NCBI RefSeq assembly: GCF_003711515.1
Contig: NW_021167090.1
Span: 875,346 to 939,345 of the forward strand
Reading direction: 5' to 3'
DNA from: Sodiomyces alkalinus F11
Lineage: Eukaryota > Ascomycota > Sordariomycetes > Glomerellales > Plectosphaerellaceae
DNA length: 64,000 nucleotides
Both the position numbers and the translations under genes were made by a program. This document shows positions 11,808 to 21,990 of the stretch, piece after piece; positions within the stretch are counted from its first letter, which is position 1; the number at the start of each line of letters is the position of its first letter. The notes beneath the pieces were generated by a model that did not search any database, had not been told where the DNA came from, and saw only the letters and a program-made list of their open reading frames with translations.

Positions 11808-12698
11808 ATGGCCTCAGTCGACACGTCCATCCCCGAACACGCCACGGGCGCCGCAGCCGGCCTCATCTCCCAACACTCCGCAGAGCCCGCCGTCACGCTC
11901 TACGGCAGCTGGTTCTGCCCGTTCGTGCAACGCGTCTGGATCATCCTCGAAGAGAAAAAGATCCCCTACCAATACGTCGAAATCAACCCCTACCGCAAAG
12001 ACCCGTCCTTCCTCGCCATCAACCCGCGCGGCCTGGTCCCCGCCCTGGCCGTGCCCCCCGACGACCACGGCAACCCGCGCAAACCCCTCTACGACAGCAC
12101 CGTCATCGCCGAGTACCTCGACGAGGCCTTCGCCGACACCACCACCAACACGACCACCGAGTACGGGGCGGCGACGGCGGCGGCGGCGGCGGCACCGCGC
12201 TTCCTCCCGGCCGACGACCCTTACGAACGGGCCCGGTGCCGGCTGTGGATCGACCACATCAACACCCGCATCGTGCCCGCCTTCTACAAGTTCCTCCAGC
12301 AGGACCCGTCCGACGCGTCCGCCCTCGCAGAAGCCCGGGCCCACTTCCTCGAGCAGCTGCGGCTGCTGGTGCGCGAGATGGACGACACGCTGCCGTATTT
12401 CCTCGGGGAGGAGTTCTCCCTCGTCGACGCCATGCTGGCGCCCTGGGCCGTGAGGCTGTTCCTCCTCGACCACTACAAGCCCGGGGGCGTGGGGGTCCCT
12501 GCGCCCGAGCACGGCGGCGAGAACGAGCAGGACTGGGTCCGGTGGCGGGTGTGGTTCGATGCCGTGCATGAGAGGAGGAGCGTCAGGGGGACGATGAGCG
12601 ACGCGGCGGCGTACGTGGAGGTGTACAAGCGGTATGCGGACAACACGACCCATTCGCTGGTCGGTCAGGCTACCCGGATGGGCGGGAGGATGCCGTGA
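11808..12698 (+). CDS. glutathione S-transferase (omega/lambda-like)
   Basis: Single exon of 296 residues starting in strong context (ACCATGGCC). The N-terminal thioredoxin-like domain carries YGSWFCPFVQRV at 32-43, with Cys37 in the position of the catalytic cysteine of omega-like GSTs. Also present are the cis-Pro loop GLVPAL and the glutathione-binding YDSTVIAEYLDEAF. The C-terminal helical domain contains FLGEEFSLVDAMLAPW, the usual N-capping box region. An Ala/Thr-rich insert (near 118-136) separates the two domains. The role is probably glutathione-dependent reduction or conjugation in the cytosol. GST genes can sit in metabolite or detoxification clusters, but the neighbours here give no such link. 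Confidence 0.92.
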   Translation: MASVDTSIPEHATGAAAGLISQHSAEPAVTLYGSWFCPFVQRVWIILEEKKIPYQYVEINPYRKDPSFLAINPRGLVPALAVPPDDHGNPRKPLYDSTVIAEYLDEAFADTTTNTTTEYGAATAAAAAAPRFLPADDPYERARCRLWIDHINTRIVPAFYKFLQQDPSDASALAEARAHFLEQLRLLVREMDDTLPYFLGEEFSLVDAMLAPWAVRLFLLDHYKPGGVGVPAPEHGGENEQDWVRWRVWFDAVHERRSVRGTMSDAAAYVEVYKRYADNTTHSLVGQATRMGGRMP

Positions 12699-13428
12699 GT
12701 GAGGTCAAGTGGTAGAGATAAGGGGTGTTGCGTGTCGGGAATCGGGATGCCCCAGTGGCGGATGATGCGGGCGTTGGCGCGCCATACACCAGGGGATGAA
12801 ACAAACACAGAATGGCGGATGCCGGAAGCCCCTCCCCGCGAAGATCGGTACACGTACAGCACCTGCGTGGCGCTGCAAGGGTGCAGTGTACAACGTACAC
12901 GTAGACGTAGTGTAGGGGTGCAGTCGGTGACATTCAGCAGCCAGGGTTGAGTTTACTGGGATGATGGATCCGAAACGCCTTTAATGGCTCACCTCACGTT
13001 CACATGCTACCGTCACCTACTACGTTGCGGCTCATCTCACCTCCTATTCCGTTCAGCAGGTAGCCGGCACACGACCTGACGGGACACGGGTGGAAAATCG
13101 CCAAGCGAGGAGGTATTTGCAAAGCATAAGGTAGCATTATTCTATAAAGTCCGATTGCGCAAGCCGTGTTTGCATAATAAACGTGCATCCGTCTATGAAT
13201 ATCCGTGGCCGAAAAGAAGGAAAAAAAAATCACAAATCCATTGCCTGTTCTATTGGTCCCTGACCCTGACGCCATCCATGTATACAACGTATTGCTACTC
13301 GTGACGCTGAAATGCTGCCAAGTCGTGATGAAGTAATTACTCGGTTCCTCGGGGTTTTTTTTTTCTTCTTTTTCTTCTTCTTTTTCTTTTGTTCTTTTCT
13401 TTTCTTCGATTGTTAAACAGCGCGACCT
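12699..13428. other. spacer, nothing recognised
   Basis: This contains the 3' region of the GST gene and a T-rich microsatellite-like tract at about 13350-13408 on the plus strand. No gene was recognised. Confidence 0.4.
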
Positions 13429-13656
13429 TTATGACCGACTGCTATGCCTGGCGTCAGACACCACCAGTTTCGAATCGCCGCTCTGTCCACGCGAAGCAGT
13501 CGTGTTGGCCCGTGTACCGCTCGAGGAAAAGTCGACATTCATTTGGGTCATTCGTGCTGCGATGCTGTTCCTCTCCTCGAGTTGCATGATGGCCTGCCGG
13601 TATTCGTGCACATTGGCGTAATTCGACCCGTGCGTGGCGCGGCTAGGGTCGGACAT
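13429..13656 (-). CDS. possible small protein, 75 residues
   Basis: An open frame starting MSDPSRATHGSNY in a very good fungal context (CCAAAATGTCC). On the minus strand it is preceded by a long A/C-rich, ATG-poor leader typical of fungal 5' UTRs. The protein is hydrophilic, with one predicted helix (VHEYRQAIMQLEERNSIAARM) and a Ser/Thr/Arg-rich C-terminus. There is no signal peptide, TM segment or recognised domain. An intron near the 3' end cannot be excluded. Support comes from leader context and composition, not from family knowledge. Confidence 0.4.
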   Translation of the reverse strand: MSDPSRATHGSNYANVHEYRQAIMQLEERNSIAARMTQMNVDFSSSGTRANTTASRGQSGDSKLVVSDARHSSRS

Positions 13657-15463
13657 TTTGGGTTGAGGTTTGTGGTTTTTGTGTGGATGTGCGAGAGTTG
13701 ATGAAATTGACCCTTTTTTGTGGGTTATTGTGGTGTGGTGATGGTGAGGTGATGGTGAGGATGTGCCGCAATGTAATGAGGGCAGATGCTCGCGGAAATG
13801 CTTGTTGTATTATGTATTGTGTTGGATGATGACACAATAAGATTGATTTCCGAGTCTTGGTCTTGGTAGTCTGTGACCGAAGTTTGTGTATTGTGAAGAA
13901 AGACGATGCGTCGTGAGATGGAAGACTGGATGTTGATGTAGGCAAGATGGACTTTATTAACACACACTTTGCGGCAGAAAGATGGACGAAAAATGTTCAA
14001 GACATCAGAGAGCGGTAAGGCATGACACGTAGGTACCTATTATATATATACGGGTCGTGTGTCTAAGAGCGTGAGACAGTCAGCAGGATGGATGTTCGGT
14101 TCACTTCCCCGATGCAGGCCCAAAATAAAAAGGTCGGTGATGATTCGAGAAACAGAGAAATTTTCTCGGTTATCAGAATCGTGTAACGTTGGTTAGGAAT
14201 AACTGATTGGGACACGGAGACGAAGGTACTCTTTCGGTGTTGTCGGGGCGGGAGTCTCATCAGTAGCGAGAAAATTCGGTCTGGAATCGGAGGCATTCTA
14301 TTCGATTACTTCGCGAACCCTACCTTAATAATTAAAGGTGCGTTGTACGGACCACCCACCGAGATAAGAATGGATCGCGATCGCAACCTACACTACCTTA
14401 CCTTATTAGTTCGCAACGCCCTGCTGCCCTACCACGTACGTGTACAGCGTCGGCAACCTCTGCCGTCTGTCGGCATTTGCAACATCCCTGGGCGGCTGTT
14501 CCGTTCAAGGTTGTTCGAGAAAGGTTATCCGTCGTGGCCGTGGGGGTCCGGCCCGTAGATCCGCATGATCTCTTAGGAATTCGCCTCCTTTCGCCATTTG
14601 AATCTTTTTGAATCTTCTGCTTATCTGGCCGGGCGACGTCCCGCTTGGCCGTCGCCCACACGTTGATTGAATCCCGCCCTACTAATTTAGTAAACCTAGC
14701 AAAGTTGAGCCAATGGAGTCAAACTTGCGAACCACAGCTATGGTTCCGGAGAATTGATTAATAATGATCTGTACTTGTTTTAATACGACGTACCATCATC
14801 CGGATTCTTGTGTTTCAAGTCCATGGAGCCTGTTGAAATCTCGTGACCTAAGTACCGGGTTCGATCGAAACTCCATTCATCAAAATCACACGGAGTTCTT
14901 ATCTGCCTGGTTATCACGACATGTACGGTAAGGTACCTACCTTACCTTAGGCGAGGACTTCACATGTCTTGTATTCTTTGTACTGCACGGGTAAGCGGGT
15001 ACCGTCTAGGATTCTAGACCCTTCGTAGAAGCCCACCAGGATATCACGGATATGTCGGCAAGATAAGAACCAGATGCCATGCAGGGCGCTTCACAGGTGG
15101 GAACCAAATCGGGAAGGACAGTAGTATTTTAAGGTAGGTACATGTAGTTATTGATCATGGTGGTGGCCACCCTGCCGATCAATAAATATAAATCAACGTC
15201 TCGGTCTGTAAGGGAGTGGTATAGGTATACTCATAAAACATTCCATCATTCTCGTGAGCCAATATGGGTAACATAAGGAAGAGACAGGTGGAAAAAAACA
15301 TTGAACATGATGGTGTTCAAGGACAAAGGAACATGTCTTTCCCAACATATCCCAAACAAATAAAAAAAGAAGAAAACAACAAGGAGGAAAAGAAAGCAAC
15401 GGATGCATGTAAAAGGGTATCCGAGGCATCTTTATCTACCTCTCGCACACTGACACAACCAGA
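13657..15463. other. 1.8-kb gene-free stretch
   Basis: The left end is the leader and promoter of the possible small gene. Palindromic GGTACC/TACCTTA motifs recur (about 14031, 14930, 15135), and a TATATATA run lies at about 14041. No further gene was recognised. Confidence 0.4.
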
Positions 15464-16348
15464 CTAAATGGCCAACGCTGCAGCAACAACTCCAGCAAGG
15501 ACAGCAGCGTTCCGAAGGTTGTAGGGGTCCATCTTCTCCGCACCGCTGGTAGGAAGGTCCGGTTCATCATCAGAGTCATCGCCGTCATTCGCATCGGACG
15601 GCGTCGGCGTCGGCGTCGGCGTCACACTCAGCGTGTTGGTAGGGTTGAGAATGGTGCTGACGTGGGTCATCGTCGTCGTCGACCTACACCGACGATCCTC
15701 GTCATCCGTGTCGGTGTCACAGTCCGTAGAATCGGCATCGGTATCGGTATCCTGATCGGTGTTGTTGCCATCGGCGGCGGCGGTCGGCGTCGGCTGCACC
15801 GAAACGGCCGGCCTCCTGGTGCACACACGACGGTCATCGTCATCGTCGTCGTCGTCGTCGTCGTCTTCACACGTCGTGTGGCCGTCGTTGTCGGTATCGG
15901 TGTCCTCGTGGCCCGGCGCAAAGGTAGGGGCGGGGGGGTTGGGAGGTGCGTGGTCCGAGACCGCGGGAGGCGGGCCTGGGTGAGGATCGTCATTGTCAGT
16001 GTCGACATCGGTGTCGACATCGGTATCGTTATCCGTGTCGCTATCCGTGTTGTCGTCGACTGGGTTGCTGGCCTCATCGTCGGTCGTGTTCTCGTCGCCC
16101 GAGTCATCATCATCGGGACGGCGGCGCTGGATGCGGTACCGCCGCCGACGGGCCTTTAGACTGGCTGTCTGGCGTAGAGAGCGGTTGACTTTGGTCTCTG
16201 CAATGCCGGCGCCAATGACATCAGACTCCCGAGATCGCAGGGCAAGGCCTTTGCCCTCGGTAGCCCGTTGGTTGAGAGGGCCATCCGCGGCAGGGGCAGC
16301 ACCGGCTAGGACGCCGAGGGAAAGGAGAACGAGAGGAGTCGGTTTCAT
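15464..16348 (-). CDS. GPI-type cell-wall protein with Asp-Thr-Asp repeats
   Basis: Single exon of 294 residues. Residues 1-20 are a signal peptide. A strongly basic segment (about 66-78, with Arg runs resembling Kex2 or furin sites) is followed by a long acidic region (about 79-260). That region is made of imperfect D-T-D, D-N-D and D-V-D repeats, a run of 11 Asp, and three Pro/Thr-rich spacers. The C-terminus has small residues (TSGAEK) then a hydrophobic tail NAAVLAGVVAAALAI ending the protein, as in GPI-anchored wall proteins. The acidic repeats could bind Ca2+ or other cations, which is inference. No enzymatic domain is seen. A TATA box lies about 185 bp upstream. Repeat number is likely to vary between strains. 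Confidence 0.8.
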   Translation of the reverse strand: MKPTPLVLLSLGVLAGAAPAADGPLNQRATEGKGLALRSRESDVIGAGIAETKVNRSLRQTASLKARRRRYRIQRRRPDDDDSGDENTTDDEASNPVDDNTDSDTDNDTDVDTDVDTDNDDPHPGPPPAVSDHAPPNPPAPTFAPGHEDTDTDNDGHTTCEDDDDDDDDDDDRRVCTRRPAVSVQPTPTAAADGNNTDQDTDTDADSTDCDTDTDDEDRRCRSTTTMTHVSTILNPTNTLSVTPTPTPTPSDANDGDDSDDEPDLPTSGAEKMDPYNLRNAAVLAGVVAAALAI

Positions 16349-17574
16349 TTCTTTGACTAACGGGAAGTAAGAGACGAGGGAGGATGTGTATCGGATTGTC
16401 TGATCTGATCAACAAGAGGATAATAGGGCTTGGAGAAGTTGTCTGTCCGTTGCAGTGTAGTTGCTGTTCTCTGCTTCGGGGCCTGATGATCTTGTAGTCT
16501 GAAAACCAAAGACTCGCGAGGGATGAGCTGTGATTTATAGACTTTCAGTTCAAGCTAACAAAGCAAACTTTTTGGACTCACGTTGCTGTTGGCACAGCGG
16601 CCCCAGCCTCTTGTCCTCTATTCCGTCGATTCTCCTTCCGATGCCATCGACAGCGCACCACTCGCAGAGGAAGCGATAGTCACAACTTCGCTCGCCAAGC
16701 TGAAATACGAGCTGGTGTATTCGATGTGGTGGCTTCATCGCCGGTAGTGGCTCAGCGAGTCCGGCGGCTGCTTGTCCTTCACAGCAGTCGTTCTATGAAT
16801 AGCATCGGAGCTTGTCGGGTGGTCCCAAGATGCCAATTATTCACCATCACTTCCTCGTTTGAGTTGCTCATAGTCGAAAGACAGTGAATGTCCACGTTCA
16901 TTGTTCGTGGGGTTCTCCCTTGGCGTTGTTGAGAAGCGGACGAAGTGATTAGTTGACGTGACGTCCGGGGGAAAACTCCGATCCTCACTTCGCACATCAA
17001 GAGCAAAAAGAGGCTCGCTCGCATACTTTGAAACAAGCTACTATTGAGGCTGAGCAGTCAGTTCAAGCACGACGGACGAATAGGGGATCATGTGGGTTGC
17101 TTGGACCTGTCAATGGTGGAGGCTGTGCACATACCGTTTATTGACTGCAGAACTCTACCATTGCACCGGACCCTCTTAGCCTCTGGGTCTAGCTGCTTGA
17201 AGCCTTGGGCCCTATGGTAACACGCGACAACCATGCGAGGTGCAGGGCTATCGCTGGTCTCGGGCCATGATGTTGCCAGTCTATTGACTGATCCGGCCAT
17301 GGACGGTGGTCATGGCCACATGCAGAATTTGATGCTGCGTGAGTGCGTGAAGTGGTAGACTGTAGTGTTTATCGTTGGGGGGTCGGTCCCAGAAATCCCC
17401 ACATACCTTGTTCCGCAGCAATCTGGGCGTTATGAGATCATTCTGCTTATGTAATGCAACGCAACGCCCAGAAGATTTTCAAACCTCGGTTCAAGTTCCA
17501 GCTTCCAGCTTTCTCACCCTCAATCCCACGTCGCGTTGCCAGACTCTCTAGCCCATTTGACCATGATGGTTCCT
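16349..17574. other. spacer, promoter of the repeat-protein gene
   Basis: Beyond the promoter at the left there are only short open frames without family resemblance. No RNA gene or repeat was recognised. Confidence 0.4.
16533..16539 (-). promoter_or_regulatory. TATA box of the Asp-Thr-Asp repeat protein gene
   Basis: TATAAAT on the minus strand, 185 bp before the ATG at 16348. Confidence 0.45.
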
Positions 17575-18222
17575 CTAGGGATTACCAAAGCCCATGAAAC
17601 CGAGATCTTTCGCCAAAGCCTTACTGTCATCGTAGCCTCCATCCCAGCATGTCTTGACAATACGCCCCAAGCTGCCCAGGGAGGCGACGGTGACCGAGAC
17701 GAGGAGCGGCAACGAATCAATGGATGACCCCGCAAAATCGGCAAGCTTAACGTTCAGCTTATCGTCCAAGAACACGTTCGCAGTCGTGACATCCCCCGTG
17801 GATGATGCCGGCGTCGTGTATGAAAGCGAGAGCATCGGTGAGCTGAGCCATCCAGCGGAGACGGCGACCAGGATCGACGTGCTGCCGTCGGATAAAGGAC
17901 TGCACGTCATGATTCGGGGCGTATTCGAGACGAATCCTGCCCCCGTCAAGCTCTGGCATGGCAGAATCCCCTCGTGTTTGGCTAATTTGGTGAGCCTTTC
18001 GTAGATCTGTCGTTCCTTCTCGATGAGACCGCGGGACTTGGGGTCGAAGGGTGTCGTGATGACGGTTTTGGTGGCCGCGTCAAGGACGACGAGACCGGTG
18101 ATCCCCCAAGCTACGACGTCCTTGAGCCCGAAGCCTGGCGGATACTGAATGTCGTCACCCGGTGAGGATAGTCCGGGGTTAGAGACTTGGAGGGGTTGTA
18201 AACGCCGATGGAGGGTGGCCAC
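17575..18222 (-). pseudogene. decayed fungal protein kinase-like gene
   Basis: Parts of one kinase fold are spread over two reading frames. Frame A gives an N-lobe (VVAWGITGLVVLDAATKT, then KERQIYERLTKLAKHEGILPC). Frame B gives GRIRLEYAPNHDVQSFI and WMAQLTDALAFIHDAGIIHG. Frame A resumes with DVTTANVFLDDKLNVKLADF, the catalytic-loop and DFG-region equivalents, and ends with IVKTCWDGGYDDSKALAKDL. The frame changes near 17955-17965, and again at a run of five G (minus strand, 17793-17797) where one base too many breaks HGD. The C-lobe part between about 17665 and 17690 is missing, the VAIK-like lysine reads Thr, and there is no ATG in frame. This resembles the many fungal-specific kinase-like genes of Sordariomycetes. 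It is non-functional unless the indels are assembly errors. Confidence 0.75.
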
Positions 18223-19272
18223 TTCCCCAGGACGCCGTACACGTGTACGTTGTACTTGTCATGGTGTAGCCATGTTACGGTGAATATCCATCCTCTCGGA
18301 TTGGTCAGACTTCGTTTGTACACGTGTAGTACGGATACTAAGTACCTTACCTTATTTAGGTACCTTAAGGTTGATTGACCTCCCGTAAATCGGGGATTGC
18401 CTAGGCCATTCAGTTTGTGTACACGTACTGCCTCAGGTACGTCCTACGACTCCGTGGTAGGTAAGGTACCTTATTCTTGTTCAGTCGAGAACTCGAGATT
18501 CATGGCCGTAGTCGTGGACTCCGTACATGGTAACCAGTCATCACCAGCCCACAAAGTACAGCCTCAACCAAAGTGGCACCTAATACATCCAACAAGCCAA
18601 CCAACACAGGCCGGACACCCCGGGATTGCCTCTTCTTTCCATCAACTCGGAGAATTTATTCATTCCGGGAACCTTCTAGTGGAGAACGATTCCCTTTTAT
18701 TCGATATCACATTCTACGAAAAACGTTAGTGCTTTATCATTTTTGCGATATATTTCAGACTAGTTTAAGTTGGTTGAATATCTACACCATCTCCTTCCAA
18801 CTCCAGGTGGCAATTTGCCACTCAAGTCCCGAACAGCGCCCGGGCAGAGTGAAAGATGATGTCGATCACCCGGTCGCCATGCCGAATTAGTTTCTGATTT
18901 TCATCCAATCTGTGCTCCTTTGCGTCAGTACCTTATGAATTCTGATTCTGGCACCTCCATGGCTTTTCGCCTCGCCTGTTGTTTAAATTTCAGGCTCGTC
19001 TCCGCGGACCATGATCCCGGAGCTCTTTCTGCTGGCCATCGATATTTCTGAAGAAGACATTCGCACCATGGCATGAAGTATTCGGACAATCACTCTGAAG
19101 CTTATTAACACCTTACCTTGGTTAATCCTCCAAATTATCTACCATCCTAGGGACCATTGAATCCCATTGCTCTTTTCCCCCACTATCCGCGCCCGTCCGA
19201 CCCACTCACCCACCAGGAGCGGGCCGAGCGGCAGCTAGACGCCAGCTACCTACACGGTACCCCCCCACTGTC
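18223..19272. other. spacer rich in short palindromic motifs
   Basis: Between the kinase relic and the membrane-protein gene. It is dense in GTACACGTGTAC-like and TACCTTA/GGTACC-type motifs at 18235-18475, as in other spacers of the window. It includes the promoter of the following gene; no coding segment was recognised. Confidence 0.45.
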
Positions 19273-20289
19273 ATGAACGATATGACCGAAAAGAAAGGTG
19301 AAATGGCCGTCTCAACTTCCCCAATTCCGCCCGTCGAAAATGACGCCGCCGCGGTCAACGAGTCGGCGGCGTCCACCGTGACTTCCCAGTCAGTGGTACT
19401 AGACGCCGAGAAAGAAGAGGACGTGCATCCCGACGCCGCCGTCGCCGCGGGCCCACCACCTCTCCCCTACAACCTCCGCGACCACAAACTAACCATCACG
19501 CTCTTCTGGTTCCTCATCCTAACGGAATGCACCCTGATCCCCATCATCTTCTACTTCACCATCGCCAACCTGACCGACATGCGCCCGGGCGCCATGTTCG
19601 CCATCATCACCGCCATGTTCGGCTTCATCTCCGGCGGCGAGTACGGCCTGCGCGGCCTGCGCCTCGCCCAGAAGAGCGACACCTACCGCCCGCTGAAAAA
19701 CCCCGGTCGCTGGCACTTCGACAGCACCCACCTCGTCCTCGGCCAGCCGTACTTCGCCATGACGGCCCTCATGATCGGCTTCAGCATCCCCGACCCGCCC
19801 GTCATGCGGGGTCTCAGCATCATCATGCCGGTCGGGATGGTCATGGTCGCGGTGTACATGATGTACACGGGTGTTGCGCACCATCTGGGGTGGCGGCTGC
19901 GACGCCATCGGCTGAGTTCGCATGTCGTCGGGGACGTGTGCCCGCCGCTGACCTTCTGTATCATGGAGGATATTACGGGGTGTGATGGCGGTGGGGGCAA
20001 GGCGTATCGCGAGGCGGCGTTGGCGCGGTTCAATGCGTCGCCTCGCTTCCGCCGGATGCTTGTGCAGATGCTGTGGGCTTGGTCCGTCAGCGCGCTGGTG
20101 GTCGGGGTTGCGTTGATCGTGTTGGCTTGGACGATAGACGAAGAGGTGGCGTATACCTTGGGCTGGGCCGTCCCGTCGGTTTGGGGTGCTATCGGCGCTT
20201 TTGCCACCATCCAGTGGGGTCAGAGGTGTCTGAGGATAGAGAAGGAGAATTGGATGCATGACCAAACAGCTCACGTCAGGACGGGATAG
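19273..20289 (+). CDS. fungal multi-pass membrane protein, unknown function
   Basis: Single exon of 338 residues. The first 70 residues are hydrophilic and acidic. About six hydrophobic segments follow: roughly 73-97, 104-122, 155-172, 177-199, 266-288 and 292-312. A loop at about 225-263 contains MEDITGCDGGGGKAYRE and ASPRFRRML. This EDI-x-x-DGG-x-G...YR...SP-x-F-R-x-M pattern recurs in a large family of uncharacterised integral membrane proteins of filamentous ascomycetes (from memory, not searched). No signal peptide is obvious; the first TM segment may act as signal anchor. Function and membrane are unknown. Confidence 0.78.
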   Translation: MNDMTEKKGEMAVSTSPIPPVENDAAAVNESAASTVTSQSVVLDAEKEEDVHPDAAVAAGPPPLPYNLRDHKLTITLFWFLILTECTLIPIIFYFTIANLTDMRPGAMFAIITAMFGFISGGEYGLRGLRLAQKSDTYRPLKNPGRWHFDSTHLVLGQPYFAMTALMIGFSIPDPPVMRGLSIIMPVGMVMVAVYMMYTGVAHHLGWRLRRHRLSSHVVGDVCPPLTFCIMEDITGCDGGGGKAYREAALARFNASPRFRRMLVQMLWAWSVSALVVGVALIVLAWTIDEEVAYTLGWAVPSVWGAIGAFATIQWGQRCLRIEKENWMHDQTAHVRTG

Positions 20290-20505
20290 ATTTCTTGGAG
20301 TTTGTGTTTTGTTTTGCCCCTTTCTTTACTTCGGTCGCGGTCGGGTAAGGTACGCACATACACGAGATACCCAACGGAATGAAGCAGGATTTTATATGAT
20401 TGAATTCGACCTTACGCCGCCTCATAATCATGGAGCCATTATCCATCCTACCTTAACCTCACAGTAGACCGTCAATGATGACATGGTCCCCACTCAACTT
20501 CTCCT

Positions 20506-21236
20506 TTATGGCTCAAAGATGAAGATTATTTCCTCGTATAGCTCTGGCACACAGTTTCCGCCGCCTCCCATTCGCACCGACACCTTCTCACGAGAAACGA
20601 AACCATGGTTCTGATCAAACGGTGCTGCTTCAAGCGTGCTTTCCAAGTAAAGAGGCACACCATCCTCCCCGGACCGGTCTATTCCCCACCGGACCAACAA
20701 CGACCCAGCTCCCCGTTTCTCATGGGCCGGATCAGTGCCTAGAAACGTAAGGCCTGGTCCCGAAGGTCTTGTCAGCTGCACGCAGTTCTCATACACATGG
20801 CTGTAACTTGTTGCACGGTGCCTGACCACATACGATAGCAAGGCCTGCCGCCCAACACCCTCTCCTGCGCTTCCTCCGTCGCATTCGTCCAGGCGTCTAA
20901 TATGGCGCGGTCGGTTCCTTCGGGCCACACCCAAGGCGACTCGGTGTAGTCCTCGCCCTGCCGGACGGGATGTGACCATTTGGCAAACGCAACGACTCTC
21001 GGAACAGTATGCGGCTGCTGCGTGCATGTATCCGACTCCCTCACCACGAGCACCGTGATCCTGGGGTCTTGGATATCCGCTGCCGCCTTGGCTCGGATGG
21101 TCTCGTGGAGGGCCGCGCGGACGGAGGGGGTGGGGAACGTCGCTTGGAGCATGGCGTTGGCGCCGAATGCCGCCATGTGAATCTCGGCGATTTGCCGCGC
21201 ATCTGCGGGGATGGCGTAGTCTCGTTGCAGGGGCAT
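20506..21236 (-). CDS. GNAT-family N-acetyltransferase
   Basis: Two exons (21236-20834 and 20753-20506) give 216 residues. The intron uses GTATGT and an AG after a GCTGACA branch region. The N-terminal part ADARQIAEIHMAAFG is the usual first helix region of fungal GNAT proteins, and residues 100-130 carry a helix-rich insert. Motif A, LTFLGTDPAHEKRGAGSLLVRWG at about 136-158, contains the R/Q-x-x-G-x-G/A acetyl-CoA pyrophosphate loop and only reads through after splicing. PLYLESTLEAAPFDQNHGF is the motif B region. The substrate is unknown; related fungal proteins are annotated as puromycin- or polyamine-type acetyltransferases without proof. Probably cytosolic. Confidence 0.87.
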
Positions 21237-21990
21237 AATTCGTAGCTATTTGGAGGAGTACAGGGGTGATGAATAGTGTTAGACGTGGGGTACGGAGTTG
21301 CGGAGTAGCAAAAGGCCACCGGCCGGAGTTGGGAGTACGAGTCGGAAGTTAAAGTCGCTCCCTCCCCGGGAACGGAATCCGGCAGACGACGACAACCAGG
21401 CTAGTCGATCCCTCAGCAGATTGCTGCATGTGTTATGCAGCCACCCGAGTCTAGTTACGTCATATCAGTGGGCCTGGGGCATGTCGTTGGCCCAGGGCCC
21501 CTTATTTTATAGGACAACCAGTGGAAGTAGGGCGCGATAATGATGAACCTCCAAGTTACTCATGGGGATTCCCTCTCGGATAGTGGCTCTCCGAGTTGAC
21601 CATATCTTGCTCTGTGGCAGTCAGCAACCATTGAGCAGTACATGTAGCCAACAGGTACACCACAGAAAAGAGCCCACGCAGAACAGTGTTCATATCACAT
21701 GCACACAATGGAACAAAGTTGATCAAAGAGGTTTGTTTGATTGTGTGGGAGACAATAGTATCTAGGGAAACGCGATTCCGAGCACATCACATCTAACCCC
21801 CGAATGTTGAATTCAGGGGCTCCCCCAACCCAGTGGAGTCACCACAGCGGTCCGCCAGAGCAAAATACATCGCACCACATTGAGACAGATCCGAGAGAGA
21901 GCCCGGGAAACCGTGTTATTCGATCCCCGTTTTCTCCTCAGACCGAGAGGAGGAGCAGGAGCAGAAGCGCGAGCCGACAAAGTCAGCCGC
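21237..21990. other. spacer, nothing recognised
   Basis: Between the GNAT start and the stop codon of the xylanase gene. It includes a TACGGAGTT motif near 21291 and the probable GNAT promoter. No gene was recognised. Confidence 0.4.

Noticed and set aside
11814..12653. long minus-strand frame antisense to the GST gene
   Set aside because: High-GC third positions of the true gene keep the opposite frame open; the translation is Val/Gly/Arg-rich with no domain.
15662..16159. long open frame opposite the Asp-Thr-Asp repeat gene
   Set aside because: It arises because GAC/GTC repeats are open on both strands; there is no signal, start context or 3' logic on the plus strand.
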